DNA of 64,000 nucleotides from Bradyrhizobium sp. CSA207. GTDB lineage: Bacteria; Pseudomonadota; Alphaproteobacteria; Rhizobiales; Xanthobacteraceae. Where the stretch lies: NCBI RefSeq assembly GCF_029051685.1, contig NZ_JAACFT010000002.1, positions 62,001 through 126,000 on the forward strand, written 5' to 3'. The translations under genes were made by a program, and so were the position numbers. The stretch's first letter is position 1. Every line of letters begins with the position of its first letter. The notes below the pieces were generated by a model. It was not told where the DNA came from. It did not search any database and saw nothing but the letters and a program-made list of their open reading frames with translations. Positions 26,397 to 34,733 of this stretch are shown here, piece by piece.

Positions 26397-27717
26397 ATTT
26401 CGGAAACGTTAGCCTGAACAGCGCCGGAAAGCGCGCGCCCTGCAAGCCGCCGCGTGCGAGGTAGGACGCGATCAGCGCGCACCACAGCCCGACATTGCCG
26501 AACGATTGCAGCGCCCACCAGGTGATGAGGAAGATCGCGAGCGAGGCCAGCATCAGATTGCGCATCTCGCGCGCCCAGGTCGCGCCGACATAGATGCCGT
26601 CGAAACCGAAGGCGAACACGCCCGGCACCGGCGCGAGCACGATGAACGGCAGGAAATCGCGCGCTGCCCGGCGGACGTCGTCGCTTGCCGTCATGAAGTC
26701 GATCAGGTTTGGGCCGAACAGTGCGAACAGCACGGAGACGACCAGCGCGAAGCCTAGTCCCCACAGCAGCACCAGGCGGGTCGAATCCGCAAATCCCTTC
26801 GCGTCGCGCGCGCCAAAAGTGCGGCCGCAGAGCTGCTGGGCGGCGTTGGCAAGGCCGTCGAGGAAGAAGGCGCTGACCAGCAAAAAGTTATTGAGCACGG
26901 AATTTGCGGCCAGCGTGACGTCGCCGGCGCGCGCGCCCTTGGCGGTGAAGAACAGGAACACGGCGATCAGCGCCGCGGTGCGGATCATGATGTCGGAGTT
27001 CACCGCCAGCATCCGCATCAGTTTCTCACGGTCGAACAGGCGCGCGCGAGCAACAGCAAAACCACCGCCCGCGTAGCGGTGGCAGACGATCACGCCGAGC
27101 ACGAAGCCGACCGCCTCGGACAGCAATGCTGCCATCGCCGCGCCTGCGATGCCGGTGTCATAGACCAGCACCAGCAGGATGGTCGCCACCATGTTGATGA
27201 GGTTGATCGCGACCTGGAGCAGCAGCGCCGGATTGGCCCGGGCTTGTCCGACCAGCCAGCCGAGGATGACGTAATTGGCGAAGGCGAATGGCGACGACCA
27301 GATCCGGATCATGAAATAGGTTTTCGCGGCGTGCGTGACCCCCTCGCTGCCGCCCATCAGGTCGAACAGCACGGCGGCCAGCGGCAATTGCAGCACGATC
27401 AGCGCGGCTCCGATCAGGCCTGCGACGATGAAGCCGCGCACGAGAATGGCGCTCAACTCCTGCGTCTGGCCGGCGCCCAGCGCCTGCGCGGTGAAGGCGA
27501 GCGTGCTCATGCGCAGGAAGCCGAACAGCCAGAACAGGCAGTCGAAGATGACGGAGGCCATCGCGACACCGCCGAGCAGTGCGGCGTCGTCGAGACGCCC
27601 GATCGTGGTGGTCGAGACCACGCCGATCAGCGGCGTGGTGAGGTTCGCGACCATCGCGGGACCCGCGATGGCGAACACCTCGCGGCTGCCGACCCTGGGA
27701 TGAACGGGCGCGTGCAT
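26392..27717 (-). CDS. MATE-family multidrug/metabolite exporter
   Basis: This 441-residue integral membrane protein has about 12 hydrophobic segments in two related halves, typical of the DinF-like MATE branch (first half IAGPAMVANLTTPLIGVV; second half VNSDIMIRTAALIAVFLFF). It would exchange cations for an exported organic compound. Start ATG 27717 lies immediately after the stop of the MBL hydrolase gene, 1 base apart, so the two are an operon. Its TAG stop is inside the end of a family E repeat, so the C-terminus may have been set by that repeat. Confidence 0.9.
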   Translation of the reverse strand: MHAPVHPRVGSREVFAIAGPAMVANLTTPLIGVVSTTTIGRLDDAALLGGVAMASVIFDCLFWLFGFLRMSTLAFTAQALGAGQTQELSAILVRGFIVAGLIGAALIVLQLPLAAVLFDLMGGSEGVTHAAKTYFMIRIWSSPFAFANYVILGWLVGQARANPALLLQVAINLINMVATILLVLVYDTGIAGAAMAALLSEAVGFVLGVIVCHRYAGGGFAVARARLFDREKLMRMLAVNSDIMIRTAALIAVFLFFTAKGARAGDVTLAANSVLNNFLLVSAFFLDGLANAAQQLCGRTFGARDAKGFADSTRLVLLWGLGFALVVSVLFALFGPNLIDFMTASDDVRRAARDFLPFIVLAPVPGVFAFGFDGIYVGATWAREMRNLMLASLAIFLITWWALQSFGNVGLWCALIASYLARGGLQGARFPALFRLTFPKS

Positions 27718-27718
27718 G

Positions 27719-28453
27719 TCAGACCACGAGCACCATGCCGTCTTCGGCGGTGAGATGCTGGATGGCGCCCAGGCGCGACAGAACGTCGTCGCTCATATGG
27801 GTGAGGACGAGGCGTTTTGCACCGATTGCTGGCAAATGCTGTTCCAAGGTCTTCAGGCTGAGATGGTTCTTGACCACCTTCTCGTACATATAGGCCTCGG
27901 CGATGAAAAGGTCCGCGCCATGCGCCAGCGGAATGAGCGTTTCCGTCCATTCGGTATCGGCGCTGTAGGCCAGCGTGCGGCCCTCGGCTTCGACACGGTA
28001 GGCCAGGAACGGCCCGCCGGATTCGCCGTGCACGACAGGGTAGGGCGTCACGGTCACCACGCCGAAATTGCAGCTCTGCTCCGGCGTCAGTTCAATGACG
28101 GAGAGGTCGAAGCGCGGCTTGGTTTTGGAGGAGTGCTCGAACAACGCCTCCATCACCTCACGCAGCCGCGTCTCGATACCTCGCGGGCCCGCGATGGTCA
28201 GCGGCCGCGTCCGCCGCGAGAATTGTGCATCGAGCAGGAAGAACGGCAGGCCGGCAAAATGGTCGCCATGGAAGTGCGTGATGAGGATCAGGTCGATCGC
28301 ATCGAGGTCGATCTCGAGCCGCTTCAGCGCCGGCAGAGCCGACGCGCCGCAATCGATCAGGAAATTGGCCTCGCTCCCCCAAACGTGGAAGCAGGTGTTG
28401 GACCTGCCGCCCGAGCCGAAGGCGTCGCCGCAGCCGACGAAACGCAGTTGCAT
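27719..28453 (-). CDS. MBL-fold metallohydrolase (RNase Z-like)
   Basis: This 244-residue beta-lactamase-fold hydrolase has the metal motif THFHGDHFAG, GPRGIETRL, a further ligand in PVVHGESGG, ADTEWTE and a final LTHMSD. The arrangement is that of RNase Z/phosphodiesterase-like enzymes, though shorter than true tRNase Z. Start ATG 28453 follows AGGGAGC. It is followed directly by the MATE exporter gene; the functional link is not obvious. Confidence 0.9.
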   Translation of the reverse strand: MQLRFVGCGDAFGSGGRSNTCFHVWGSEANFLIDCGASALPALKRLEIDLDAIDLILITHFHGDHFAGLPFFLLDAQFSRRTRPLTIAGPRGIETRLREVMEALFEHSSKTKPRFDLSVIELTPEQSCNFGVVTVTPYPVVHGESGGPFLAYRVEAEGRTLAYSADTEWTETLIPLAHGADLFIAEAYMYEKVVKNHLSLKTLEQHLPAIGAKRLVLTHMSDDVLSRLGAIQHLTAEDGMVLVV

Positions 28454-28466
28454 CGGCTGCTCCCTA

Positions 28467-28515
28467 GAGCATGATCCGGAAAAGTGTGAAGCGGTTTTCC
28501 GACAAGATCATGCTC
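28467..28515. repeat. Palindromic repeat, family G (copy 2)
   Basis: GAGCATGATCCGGAAAAGTG and its partner CGGTTTTCCGACAAGATCATGCTC pair as a long hairpin. It lies between two minus-strand genes and matches the copy at 12165-12211. Confidence 0.7.
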
Positions 28516-28524
28516 AAAAAAAAC

Positions 28525-28830
28525 CTAGCGGCCGCGTGGCGTGCCGAACACGCGCATCAACAGCCAGATCGGGACCACGATGACGGCGCCGAGCAGGAAG
28601 TAGCGCCACAGCCAGTTGACGGCGTCGAAGCCGAGATCCCAGAGACGCTGGAACAGGAGGCGGATGCTGTAGATGATGTTCCAGGGATCGAAGCCGATCG
28701 CCGCCAGCACGACGCCGACCAGGATCGAGAGCAGGACCAGGCGAAACGCGACCGCCAACGGCGAGCCGCCGAGAAAGCGGTTCAGGCCATCACTGCGGCC
28801 GGCCGGCAAATCTCTGACGTCGTGGGCCAT
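28525..28830 (-). CDS. Small two-helix membrane protein
   Basis: This 101-residue protein has an N-terminal polar region, then LAVAFRLVLLSILVGVVLAAIGF as a first membrane helix and WLWRYFLLGAVIVVPIWLLMRVF as a second. Between them lies the conserved-looking DPWNIIYSIRLLFQRLWDLGF. I recall proteins like this as a DUF (possibly DUF6460) common in Rhizobiales; function unknown. It lies downstream of the ligase end and a family A repeat. Confidence 0.75.
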   Translation of the reverse strand: MAHDVRDLPAGRSDGLNRFLGGSPLAVAFRLVLLSILVGVVLAAIGFDPWNIIYSIRLLFQRLWDLGFDAVNWLWRYFLLGAVIVVPIWLLMRVFGTPRGR

Positions 28831-28984
28831 CGCAAAACTCCTTGGGCGGATTCGACCCCATTATAGGGCACGGCGAGGCACATGGGGAACCCGCAACGGG
28901 GCGTCAATCGGCTTACGGGATTTTAATTCGGGCAGCGCGCCAGAGCTTCGATTTGGGACCGCGTCGCTCGCGGCGGGCTCCGTA

Positions 28985-29102
28985 ACCTCTCCCGCTTGCG
29001 GGAGAGGTCTCGCCGAAGGCGCGGGTGAGGGCTCTCGCCTCTTGGGAGTCCCAATGCGGACACACCCTCACCCCGGCCCTCTCCCGCAAGCGGGAGAGGG
29101 GG
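28985..29102. repeat. Palindromic repeat, family A (copy 2)
   Basis: Outer hairpins CTCTCCCGCTTGCGGGAGAG and CTCTCCCGCAAGCGGGAGAG, with GGGTGAGGGCTC and CACCCTCACCCC inside. It fills most of the gap 28831-29146 between the ligase 3' end and the small membrane protein; nothing else is visible in that gap. Confidence 0.75.
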
Positions 29103-29146
29103 CGCACCTTCGCCTTGGCGACAATCGAGCCTCATCTCGGCACGCT

Positions 29147-31021
29147 TCAGGCCTCAAGCTCCGCAGCGTCCGCCTTCAGCATCTTTTCCAGCGTTTCCAG
29201 CCGGTCCGCCTCCCGCGGCGGCTTGTCCCAGCGCAGCCGGCTGATGCGGGGAAAGCGCATGGCGACCCCGGATTTGTGCCGCGGCGAGCGCTGCAGGCCC
29301 TCGAAGGCAACCTCCAGCACCAGCCCCTTGTCGGGCTCATGCACGACATGCCGGACCGGACCGAATTTTTCCGTGGTGTTACGGCGGACGAAGCGATCGA
29401 TCTGGAGCAGCTCCTCGTCGGTGAAGCCGAAATAGGCTTTTCCGACCGGCACCAGCTCGTCGCTGGCCTCGCCCTCGGTCCAGACGCCGAACGTATAGTC
29501 GGAATAATAGGACGAGCGCTTGCCGTGGCCGCGCTGCGCGTACATCAGCACGGCGTCGATGATGTGGGGATCGCGCTTCCACTTCCACCACTGCCCCTTC
29601 GGCCGTCCCGGCAGATAAGGCGCGTCGCGCCGCTTCAGCATCACCCCTTCGACGGCGTCCGCATCCTCACCCGCACCGGCGCTGGCCGGATTGGCGCGCG
29701 CCGCCGTGAGCGCCCCCCAGTCCGCGAAGGGGACGGTCGGCGACAGGTCGATGCGGGGATCGTCGAGCTTGTTTACAAATGCCTCCAGCCGTTCGCGCCG
29801 CTCGGCAAAGGGTAATTCACGCAGATCGTTCTCGTCGTCGCCGAGCAGGTCATAGGCGCGCAGATGGATCGGAAACTCCTTGATCAGTTTTGGCGAGACG
29901 ACCTTGCGGTTGAGGCGCTGCTGCAGAACGTTGAAGCTCTGCACGCGGCCCTCGCGCAGGATCAGAAGCTCGCCGTCGATCGCGCCGGGCAGGCGCAGCG
30001 ACGGCACGAGATCCGGAAAGCTGCCCGTGATGTCCTCCCCGGTGCGCGAATAGAGCCGCGCCGTGATGTGGCCGCGATCGTCGCGGCCGGCAACCGCCTG
30101 CACGCGGATGCCGTCCCATTTCCACTCGGCGATGTAGTCGGCGGGATCGAGGTTTTGGAAATCGGTGTCCTCGATCGCATGCGCCAGCATCACCGGGCGG
30201 AACGGCGCCGGATCGCGGTTGACCGGCTTGTCGCCGCGGCCTTCCAGCCAGGCGAACAGGTCGAGATAGGGCGGAGAGAGGCCGGGCCAGATCAGCTCGA
30301 TCTCATGCGGATCCTTGTCGCCGAGTGCTGCGGCCGCAGTTTTCGCCAGCCGCGCAGAAATGCCGATGCGCAAGGCACCAGTCACGAGCTTCAGCAGCGC
30401 CCAGCGCCCGGTCTCGTCGAGCTCGTCAAGCCAGCGTTCGAGCTGTCTTGGCAGCTCGGTCTTGCCGAGCGTGCGCAGTGTCGTGACGACCTCGGTGAGG
30501 GTTGGGGGAGGTGGGTAGTTGTGGTTGCGGGCCTGGGAAGACTCATTGCCATCTCGCCCGGAGTACCCCCCTCCCTGCCCCACAAGGGGGGAGGGAACGG
30601 AGAGGCTCGTGCGTCCATCACTTCTGAAATCGTTGTCAGTTGTCTTGTTTGTCCGTCGCCCAGCATCGCGCTGCGCTCCCTCCCCCCTTGTGGGGGAGGG
30701 CGGGGGAGAGGGGTGGCCCGGAAAAGATTGGTCGTTATCTGGCACGACCGTCTTCGGCCACATCAGCGCCACCGTCTCCGAGAGATCGCCGACGTAATCG
30801 TACGACAACCCGAACAGCACCGGATCGGTACGCGCCGCGATCAGGTCGCGGATCAGTGCCGGCTTGGCGTGCTTGAAGCTCAGTGCGCCGGTCAGCGCCG
30901 CTAGCGCATAGCCGCGGTCGGGATCGCCTACCTCGCGAAAATAGCTCGTGATCAGCCGCAGCTTGTTATTGCGGCCGGGTTCGTAAGCGAGACGGTCGAG
31001 GAGTTCGGCGAAGCGGTTCAT
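29147..31021 (-). CDS. ATP-dependent DNA ligase of the ligase-associated repair cluster
   Basis: This 624-residue enzyme seals nicks. An N-terminal DNA-binding domain (MNRFAELLDRLAYEPGRNNK) is followed by the adenylation domain with lysine motif EWKWDG (nucleophile Lys301), then DGELLILREG and GVMLKRR. The OB-fold domain holds QWWKWKRDP and a C-terminal PRHKSGVAMRFPR. It is the type encoded with a helicase, MBL exonuclease and PdeM. Residues about 96-168 are not ligase: they are the translation of a family A palindromic repeat at 30565-30715 plus its edges, inserted in frame. ATG 31021 overlaps the exonuclease stop by 4 bases. Confidence 0.92.
   Translation of the reverse strand: MNRFAELLDRLAYEPGRNNKLRLITSYFREVGDPDRGYALAALTGALSFKHAKPALIRDLIAARTDPVLFGLSYDYVGDLSETVALMWPKTVVPDNDQSFPGHPSPPPSPTRGEGAQRDAGRRTNKTTDNDFRSDGRTSLSVPSPLVGQGGGYSGRDGNESSQARNHNYPPPPTLTEVVTTLRTLGKTELPRQLERWLDELDETGRWALLKLVTGALRIGISARLAKTAAAALGDKDPHEIELIWPGLSPPYLDLFAWLEGRGDKPVNRDPAPFRPVMLAHAIEDTDFQNLDPADYIAEWKWDGIRVQAVAGRDDRGHITARLYSRTGEDITGSFPDLVPSLRLPGAIDGELLILREGRVQSFNVLQQRLNRKVVSPKLIKEFPIHLRAYDLLGDDENDLRELPFAERRERLEAFVNKLDDPRIDLSPTVPFADWGALTAARANPASAGAGEDADAVEGVMLKRRDAPYLPGRPKGQWWKWKRDPHIIDAVLMYAQRGHGKRSSYYSDYTFGVWTEGEASDELVPVGKAYFGFTDEELLQIDRFVRRNTTEKFGPVRHVVHEPDKGLVLEVAFEGLQRSPRHKSGVAMRFPRISRLRWDKPPREADRLETLEKMLKADAAELEA
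30565..30715. repeat. Family A palindromic repeat inside the ligase gene (copy 3)
   Basis: The two hairpins CCCTGCCCCACAAGGGGGGAG and CCTCCCCCCTTGTGGGGGAGG are the family A ends seen in gaps at 11544 and 34468. Here the element lies inside the ligase frame and encodes low-complexity peptide such as SPPPSPTRGEGAQRDAG and SVPSPLVGQGGG without a stop. Confidence 0.85.
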
Positions 31022-32082
31022 GCCTCGGCCTCGTCGGCAAGCGGCGTCTCGCTCTCCTCCTCGTCGCCATAGCCGACGAGATCGAGTGGCTGTGCCTGCA
31101 AGCCGCGGCTCCTGCACCAATGCACCAGCGCATCCTCCTGGCCATGAGTGACCCAGACCTCGCCGGCGCCGGTCGCGGCGATGGTCGCTGTGAGGCCATC
31201 CCAATCGGCGTGATCGGAAATCACCAGCGGCAGCTCGACCCCCCGTTGTCGCGCCCGGGCGCGCACCCGCATCCAGCCGGAGGCGAACGCGGTCACCGGA
31301 TCCGGAAACCGCCGCGTCCAGAGATCCGAGGTCGCCGACGGCGGCGCCAGCGTGATGGTGCCTGCGAGCGCCGCCTTCTTCACGCCTTTCACCGGCCGCA
31401 GCTCGCCGAGCGCGATCCCGCGGCTCTGGTAGTAGCGCGTGATCTTTTCCATCGCGCCATGCAGATAGATCGGTGCGTCATAGCCGGCCTGTCGCAGCAG
31501 CGCGATCACGCGCTGCGCCTTGCCGAGCGAATAGGCGCCGACCAGATGCGCGCGTTCCGGAAACAGTGCGACGGAGGCCAGCAACTTCTTCACTTCGTCG
31601 GCCGCATCGCCATGCCGAAACACCGGCAGCCCGAACGTCGCCTCGGTGATGAAGACGTCGCAGGGCACCAGCTCGAACGGCGCGCAGGTCGGGTCTGGCG
31701 CGTCCTTGTAGTCGCCGGAGGCGACGATGCAGGTATCCTTGCAGGTCACGGCAATTTGCGCCGAGCCGAGCACGTGCCCGGCGGGGTGGAATTTGACGCG
31801 GACGTCGCCGAGCCGGATCTCCTCGCCATACCGCATCGCTTGCGTCGAGCCGGCGAAATTCTCGCCATAGCGCAGCCGCATCATGTCCAGCGTTTCCTGC
31901 GTCGCCAGCACCGCGCCATGGCCGGCGCGGGCGTGGTCGGAGTGGCCGTGGGTAATCACGGCGCGCTCGACCGGGCGCACGGGGTCGATATGGAAGCCGC
32001 CCGGCTTGCAGCACAGGCCGGCGGCGACCGGCATCAGGATATCGCGCGGACGCATGGCTGTTATATAGGGAGCGCCGGACAT
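31018..32082 (-). CDS. MBL-fold exonuclease of the ligase-associated cluster
   Basis: This protein of about 354 residues has a metallo-beta-lactamase and beta-CASP-like architecture. The metal motif is ITHGHSDHARAGH, then FHPAGHVLGSAQI, ASGDYKDAPDP, ITEATFGLPVF and a late ISDHADWDGL. This matches the putative exonucleases always found with a bacterial ATP-dependent ligase, Lhr-type helicase and PdeM. It likely processes DNA ends before sealing. ATG 32082 or ATG 32055 could be the start; neither has a strong site and the conserved part follows both. The ligase overlaps its stop (ATGA), so the pair is translationally coupled. Confidence 0.9.
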   Translation of the reverse strand: MSGAPYITAMRPRDILMPVAAGLCCKPGGFHIDPVRPVERAVITHGHSDHARAGHGAVLATQETLDMMRLRYGENFAGSTQAMRYGEEIRLGDVRVKFHPAGHVLGSAQIAVTCKDTCIVASGDYKDAPDPTCAPFELVPCDVFITEATFGLPVFRHGDAADEVKKLLASVALFPERAHLVGAYSLGKAQRVIALLRQAGYDAPIYLHGAMEKITRYYQSRGIALGELRPVKGVKKAALAGTITLAPPSATSDLWTRRFPDPVTAFASGWMRVRARARQRGVELPLVISDHADWDGLTATIAATGAGEVWVTHGQEDALVHWCRSRGLQAQPLDLVGYGDEEESETPLADEAEA

Positions 32083-32092
32083 GGATTTCACC

Positions 32093-32174
32093 CGTCCTGT
32101 GCGGGCTTGACCCGCGCATCCATCCTCTTAAACAGTGCTTTTTTTGATGGATTGCCGGGCGCCCGGCGATGACG
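32093..32174. repeat. Palindromic repeat, family B (copy 2)
   Basis: CGTCCTGTGCGGGCTTGACC with GCATCCATC at the left and GATGGATTGCCGGG with GGCGATGACG at the right. It occupies the whole divergent promoter gap between the exonuclease and the methyltransferase genes. Confidence 0.6.
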
Positions 32175-32185
32175 AGCCGAGTTCC

Positions 32186-33112
32186 ATGCCCCTGCGCCTA
32201 TTCCACTCCTCCGGCGACCTGATGGCCGACCGCCGCTTCGAATTCGCGCGCGACCTCCAGCTCAAGGGCGACCTGCCCGCCGCTGCCGACCTCGTCGAGC
32301 AGGCGATCGAGCTTGCTCCGAATTTCACTTCGGCCTGGTTCACGCTCGGCGAAATCCGCAGCCAGCTCGGCGAGCGCGACAACGCCATCGCGGCGTTTCG
32401 AAAATCGCGGGAGTGCGATCCGAGCGACCAGCATGGCGCGCACCTGCATCTGATCCGCCTCGGCGACGAGCAATTGTCCGAAATGCCAAAAGCCTACGTG
32501 CAGGCCTTGTTCGATCAATATGCGCCGCGCTTCGAACACGTGCTGATCAACGATCTCGGCTATCGCGCCCCGTCCCTGATCTTCAAGGCGGTGCTGGCCG
32601 CCCGCGTCGCGGCGAAGAAGCCGGCGTTCTTCAAACGCGCCATCGATCTCGGCTGCGGCACCGGGCTGGCGGCAGCTGCGTTCGCCAAGCAGGTCGATCA
32701 TTTCACCGGCATCGATCTGTCGTCCGGCATGATCAAGCAAGCGCGCGCGACAAATCGCTACGCCGAGCTCGAAGTCGCCGACATGATCGAGGGCCTGCGC
32801 GGCAAGGGCGATGCCAGCGCAAATCTCGTCGTGGCGGCGGATGCGTTCGTCTATCTCTCCGATCTTGTGCCGGTGCTGGGCGAAGCCAGGCGCGTGCTTG
32901 CATCCGGCGGCGTGCTCGCCTTCACGCTGGAGACGCATGACGGCAGCGGCGTCGTTCTTGGCGCGGGCCTGCGCTATGCCCATGCAGCGGAATATGTGCG
33001 CGGTGCGATCGTCCGGGCCGGGCTCAAGCTCTTGACTCTGGAGTCCGGCTCGCCACGGATCGAGAACAACGAGCCGGTGCGCGGCCTCGTCGTCGTCGCC
33101 GAGAAAACTTGA
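32186..33112 (+). CDS. TPR-linked SAM-dependent methyltransferase
   Basis: This 308-residue protein has one or two tetratricopeptide repeats at residues about 14-85 (AADLVEQAIELAPNFTSAWF, ERDNAIAAFRKSRECDP) fused to a class I methyltransferase. The SAM-binding motif is RAIDLGCGTGLAAAAF, followed by FTGIDLSSGMIKQAR and the acidic ADAFVYLSDLVPVL. Substrate is unknown; TPRs suggest a protein target. It is divergent from the exonuclease-ligase pair and upstream of the binding protein and helicase. ATG 32186 is chosen, and ATG 32222 is possible. Confidence 0.87.
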   Translation: MPLRLFHSSGDLMADRRFEFARDLQLKGDLPAAADLVEQAIELAPNFTSAWFTLGEIRSQLGERDNAIAAFRKSRECDPSDQHGAHLHLIRLGDEQLSEMPKAYVQALFDQYAPRFEHVLINDLGYRAPSLIFKAVLAARVAAKKPAFFKRAIDLGCGTGLAAAAFAKQVDHFTGIDLSSGMIKQARATNRYAELEVADMIEGLRGKGDASANLVVAADAFVYLSDLVPVLGEARRVLASGGVLAFTLETHDGSGVVLGAGLRYAHAAEYVRGAIVRAGLKLLTLESGSPRIENNEPVRGLVVVAEKT

Positions 33113-33228
33113 GTCTAGGCGCTACCGCCGCACCGATTTGAGCGTCATTGCGCCGCAAAGCGGCGACTTCTCGCTTGCGAGGCGTGCTGCAATGCCAGCA
33201 CAATGCGCGCACCAGGGAGAAAACGATA

Positions 33229-34458
33229 ATGACGAAGAATCCATCGCGGCGCGATTTCAGCGCCGCCGCGCTCGCCACCATCGCCGCATCCACTTTGCCC
33301 GCGCCCTATGTCTGGGCCGCCGATAAGAAATACGATGCAGGCGCCAGCGACACCGAGATCAAGATCGGCCAGACCGTGCCGCATTCCGGCCCCGGCTCGC
33401 TCTATGGCGTGCTCGGCCGCGTCGGCGAAGCCTATTTCCAGATGCTGAACGAGAAGGGCGGCATCAACGGGCGCAAGGTCAAGTTCCTGACCATGGACGA
33501 CGCCTACAGCGCGCCGAAATGCGTCGAGGCGACGCGGCGCCTGGTCGAGCAGGAGGAAGTGCTGGCGCTCTACGGCTCGCTCGGCACCGCGCCGCAGACC
33601 GCCGTGCACAAATACCTGAACTCCAAGGGCGTGCCGCAGCTCCTGCTCAACACCGGCGCATCCAAGTGGAATAATCCCAAGGAGTTCAGATGGACCATGG
33701 CGGGCCTGCCGCTGTATCCGACCGAGGCGCGCATCCTGGCGCGGCACGTCGTCAGCGTGAAGCCGAACGCCAAGATCGGCATCCTCTACCAGAACGACGA
33801 TTTCGGCCGCGACTTCCTCGGTCCGTTCAAGAAGGTGCTGGCCGATGCCGGCGGCACCGCGCAGGTGATCATGGAGCAGACCTACGATCTGACCGATCCG
33901 ACCGTCGATTCCCAGCTCATCAATCTCTCCAAGTCGGGCGCCGACATCTTCTACAACATCTCCACCGGCAAGGCGTCGTCGCAGTCGATCCGCAAAGTGG
34001 CGGAGCTCGGCTGGAAGCCGCTGCAATTGCTCTCCGCCGGCTCGACCGGAAAGTCCATCCTCAATGCCGCCGGCCTCGAGAACGCATCCGGCATCGTCGC
34101 GATCCGCTATTCCAAGGATTCCGGCCCTGGCCCGTGGGAGAACGACAAGGACGTGATCGCGTTCGACACGCTGCGCAAGACCTATCTGCCGAACATCGAT
34201 CCCGACAATACCATCGCCTATGCCGGTTACGGCCAGGCCGTGAGCATGGGCGAGATCCTGCGCCGCTGCGGCGGCGAGCTCACGCGCGAAAACGTGCTCA
34301 AGCAGGCCGCGAACCTCAACGGCTTCCATTCGCCGTTCTTCCTTGACGGCGTCAATTACAGCTACACGCCCGACGATTACACGCCGATGAAGACGCTGTT
34401 CATCTCGACCTTCAACGGCAAGGACTGGCAGGTCTCCGACAAGCCCGTGACGGAGTAG
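33229..34458 (+). CDS. Branched-chain amino acid-type ABC binding protein (Tat)
   Basis: This 409-residue periplasmic-binding protein of the Leu/Ile/Val class (Peripla_BP_6) has a twin-arginine signal (SRRDFSAAALATIAAS, cleaved near AADKK). The mature part begins IKIGQTVPHSGPGSLYG and has LYGSLGTAPQTAVHKYL. It would capture an amino acid, amide or aromatic acid for an ABC importer. No permease or ATPase genes are adjacent, so the partner is elsewhere. ATG 33229 follows AGGGAGAAAACG. Its place in the middle of the DNA-repair cluster looks accidental. Confidence 0.9.
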   Translation: MTKNPSRRDFSAAALATIAASTLPAPYVWAADKKYDAGASDTEIKIGQTVPHSGPGSLYGVLGRVGEAYFQMLNEKGGINGRKVKFLTMDDAYSAPKCVEATRRLVEQEEVLALYGSLGTAPQTAVHKYLNSKGVPQLLLNTGASKWNNPKEFRWTMAGLPLYPTEARILARHVVSVKPNAKIGILYQNDDFGRDFLGPFKKVLADAGGTAQVIMEQTYDLTDPTVDSQLINLSKSGADIFYNISTGKASSQSIRKVAELGWKPLQLLSAGSTGKSILNAAGLENASGIVAIRYSKDSGPGPWENDKDVIAFDTLRKTYLPNIDPDNTIAYAGYGQAVSMGEILRRCGGELTRENVLKQAANLNGFHSPFFLDGVNYSYTPDDYTPMKTLFISTFNGKDWQVSDKPVTE

Positions 34459-34467
34459 CGGATATTC

Positions 34468-34666
34468 CCTTCTCCCCTTGTGGGAGAAGGTGGCATAGGC
34501 GGCCTTTGGCCGCCGTTCTTAAGAACGCCGAAGCGAAGCTTCGGCTATGGCGCCGGATGAGGGGTTCTATCCACGAGTTCGAACGAAAGAGTTCGCTCGC
34601 AGAGACAACCCCTCACCCGTCTCGCCGCTACGCGGCGAGCCACCCTCTCCCACAAGGGGAGAGGGG
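34468..34666. repeat. Palindromic repeat, family A (copy 4)
   Basis: CCTTCTCCCCTTGTGGGAGAAGG opens and CCCTCTCCCACAAGGGGAG closes the element; the inner parts GGATGAGGGGTT and AACCCCTCACCC match copy 1. It sits between the binding-protein gene and the helicase. In the helicase frame it stays open, which creates a misleading upstream extension. Confidence 0.75.
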
Positions 34667-34733
34667 ACGGAGGCACCTCGCTCATCCAATCCACCCCTCG
34701 ACGAACCCACCGCCACGGCTTACCTGTGATGCC

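Noticed and set aside
34506..34733. N-terminal extension of the helicase through the family A repeat
   Set aside because: The frame is open, but the translated part is the repeat itself and the family start is just after it; GTG 34734 is a better start. Unlike the ligase insert, nothing conserved lies upstream.
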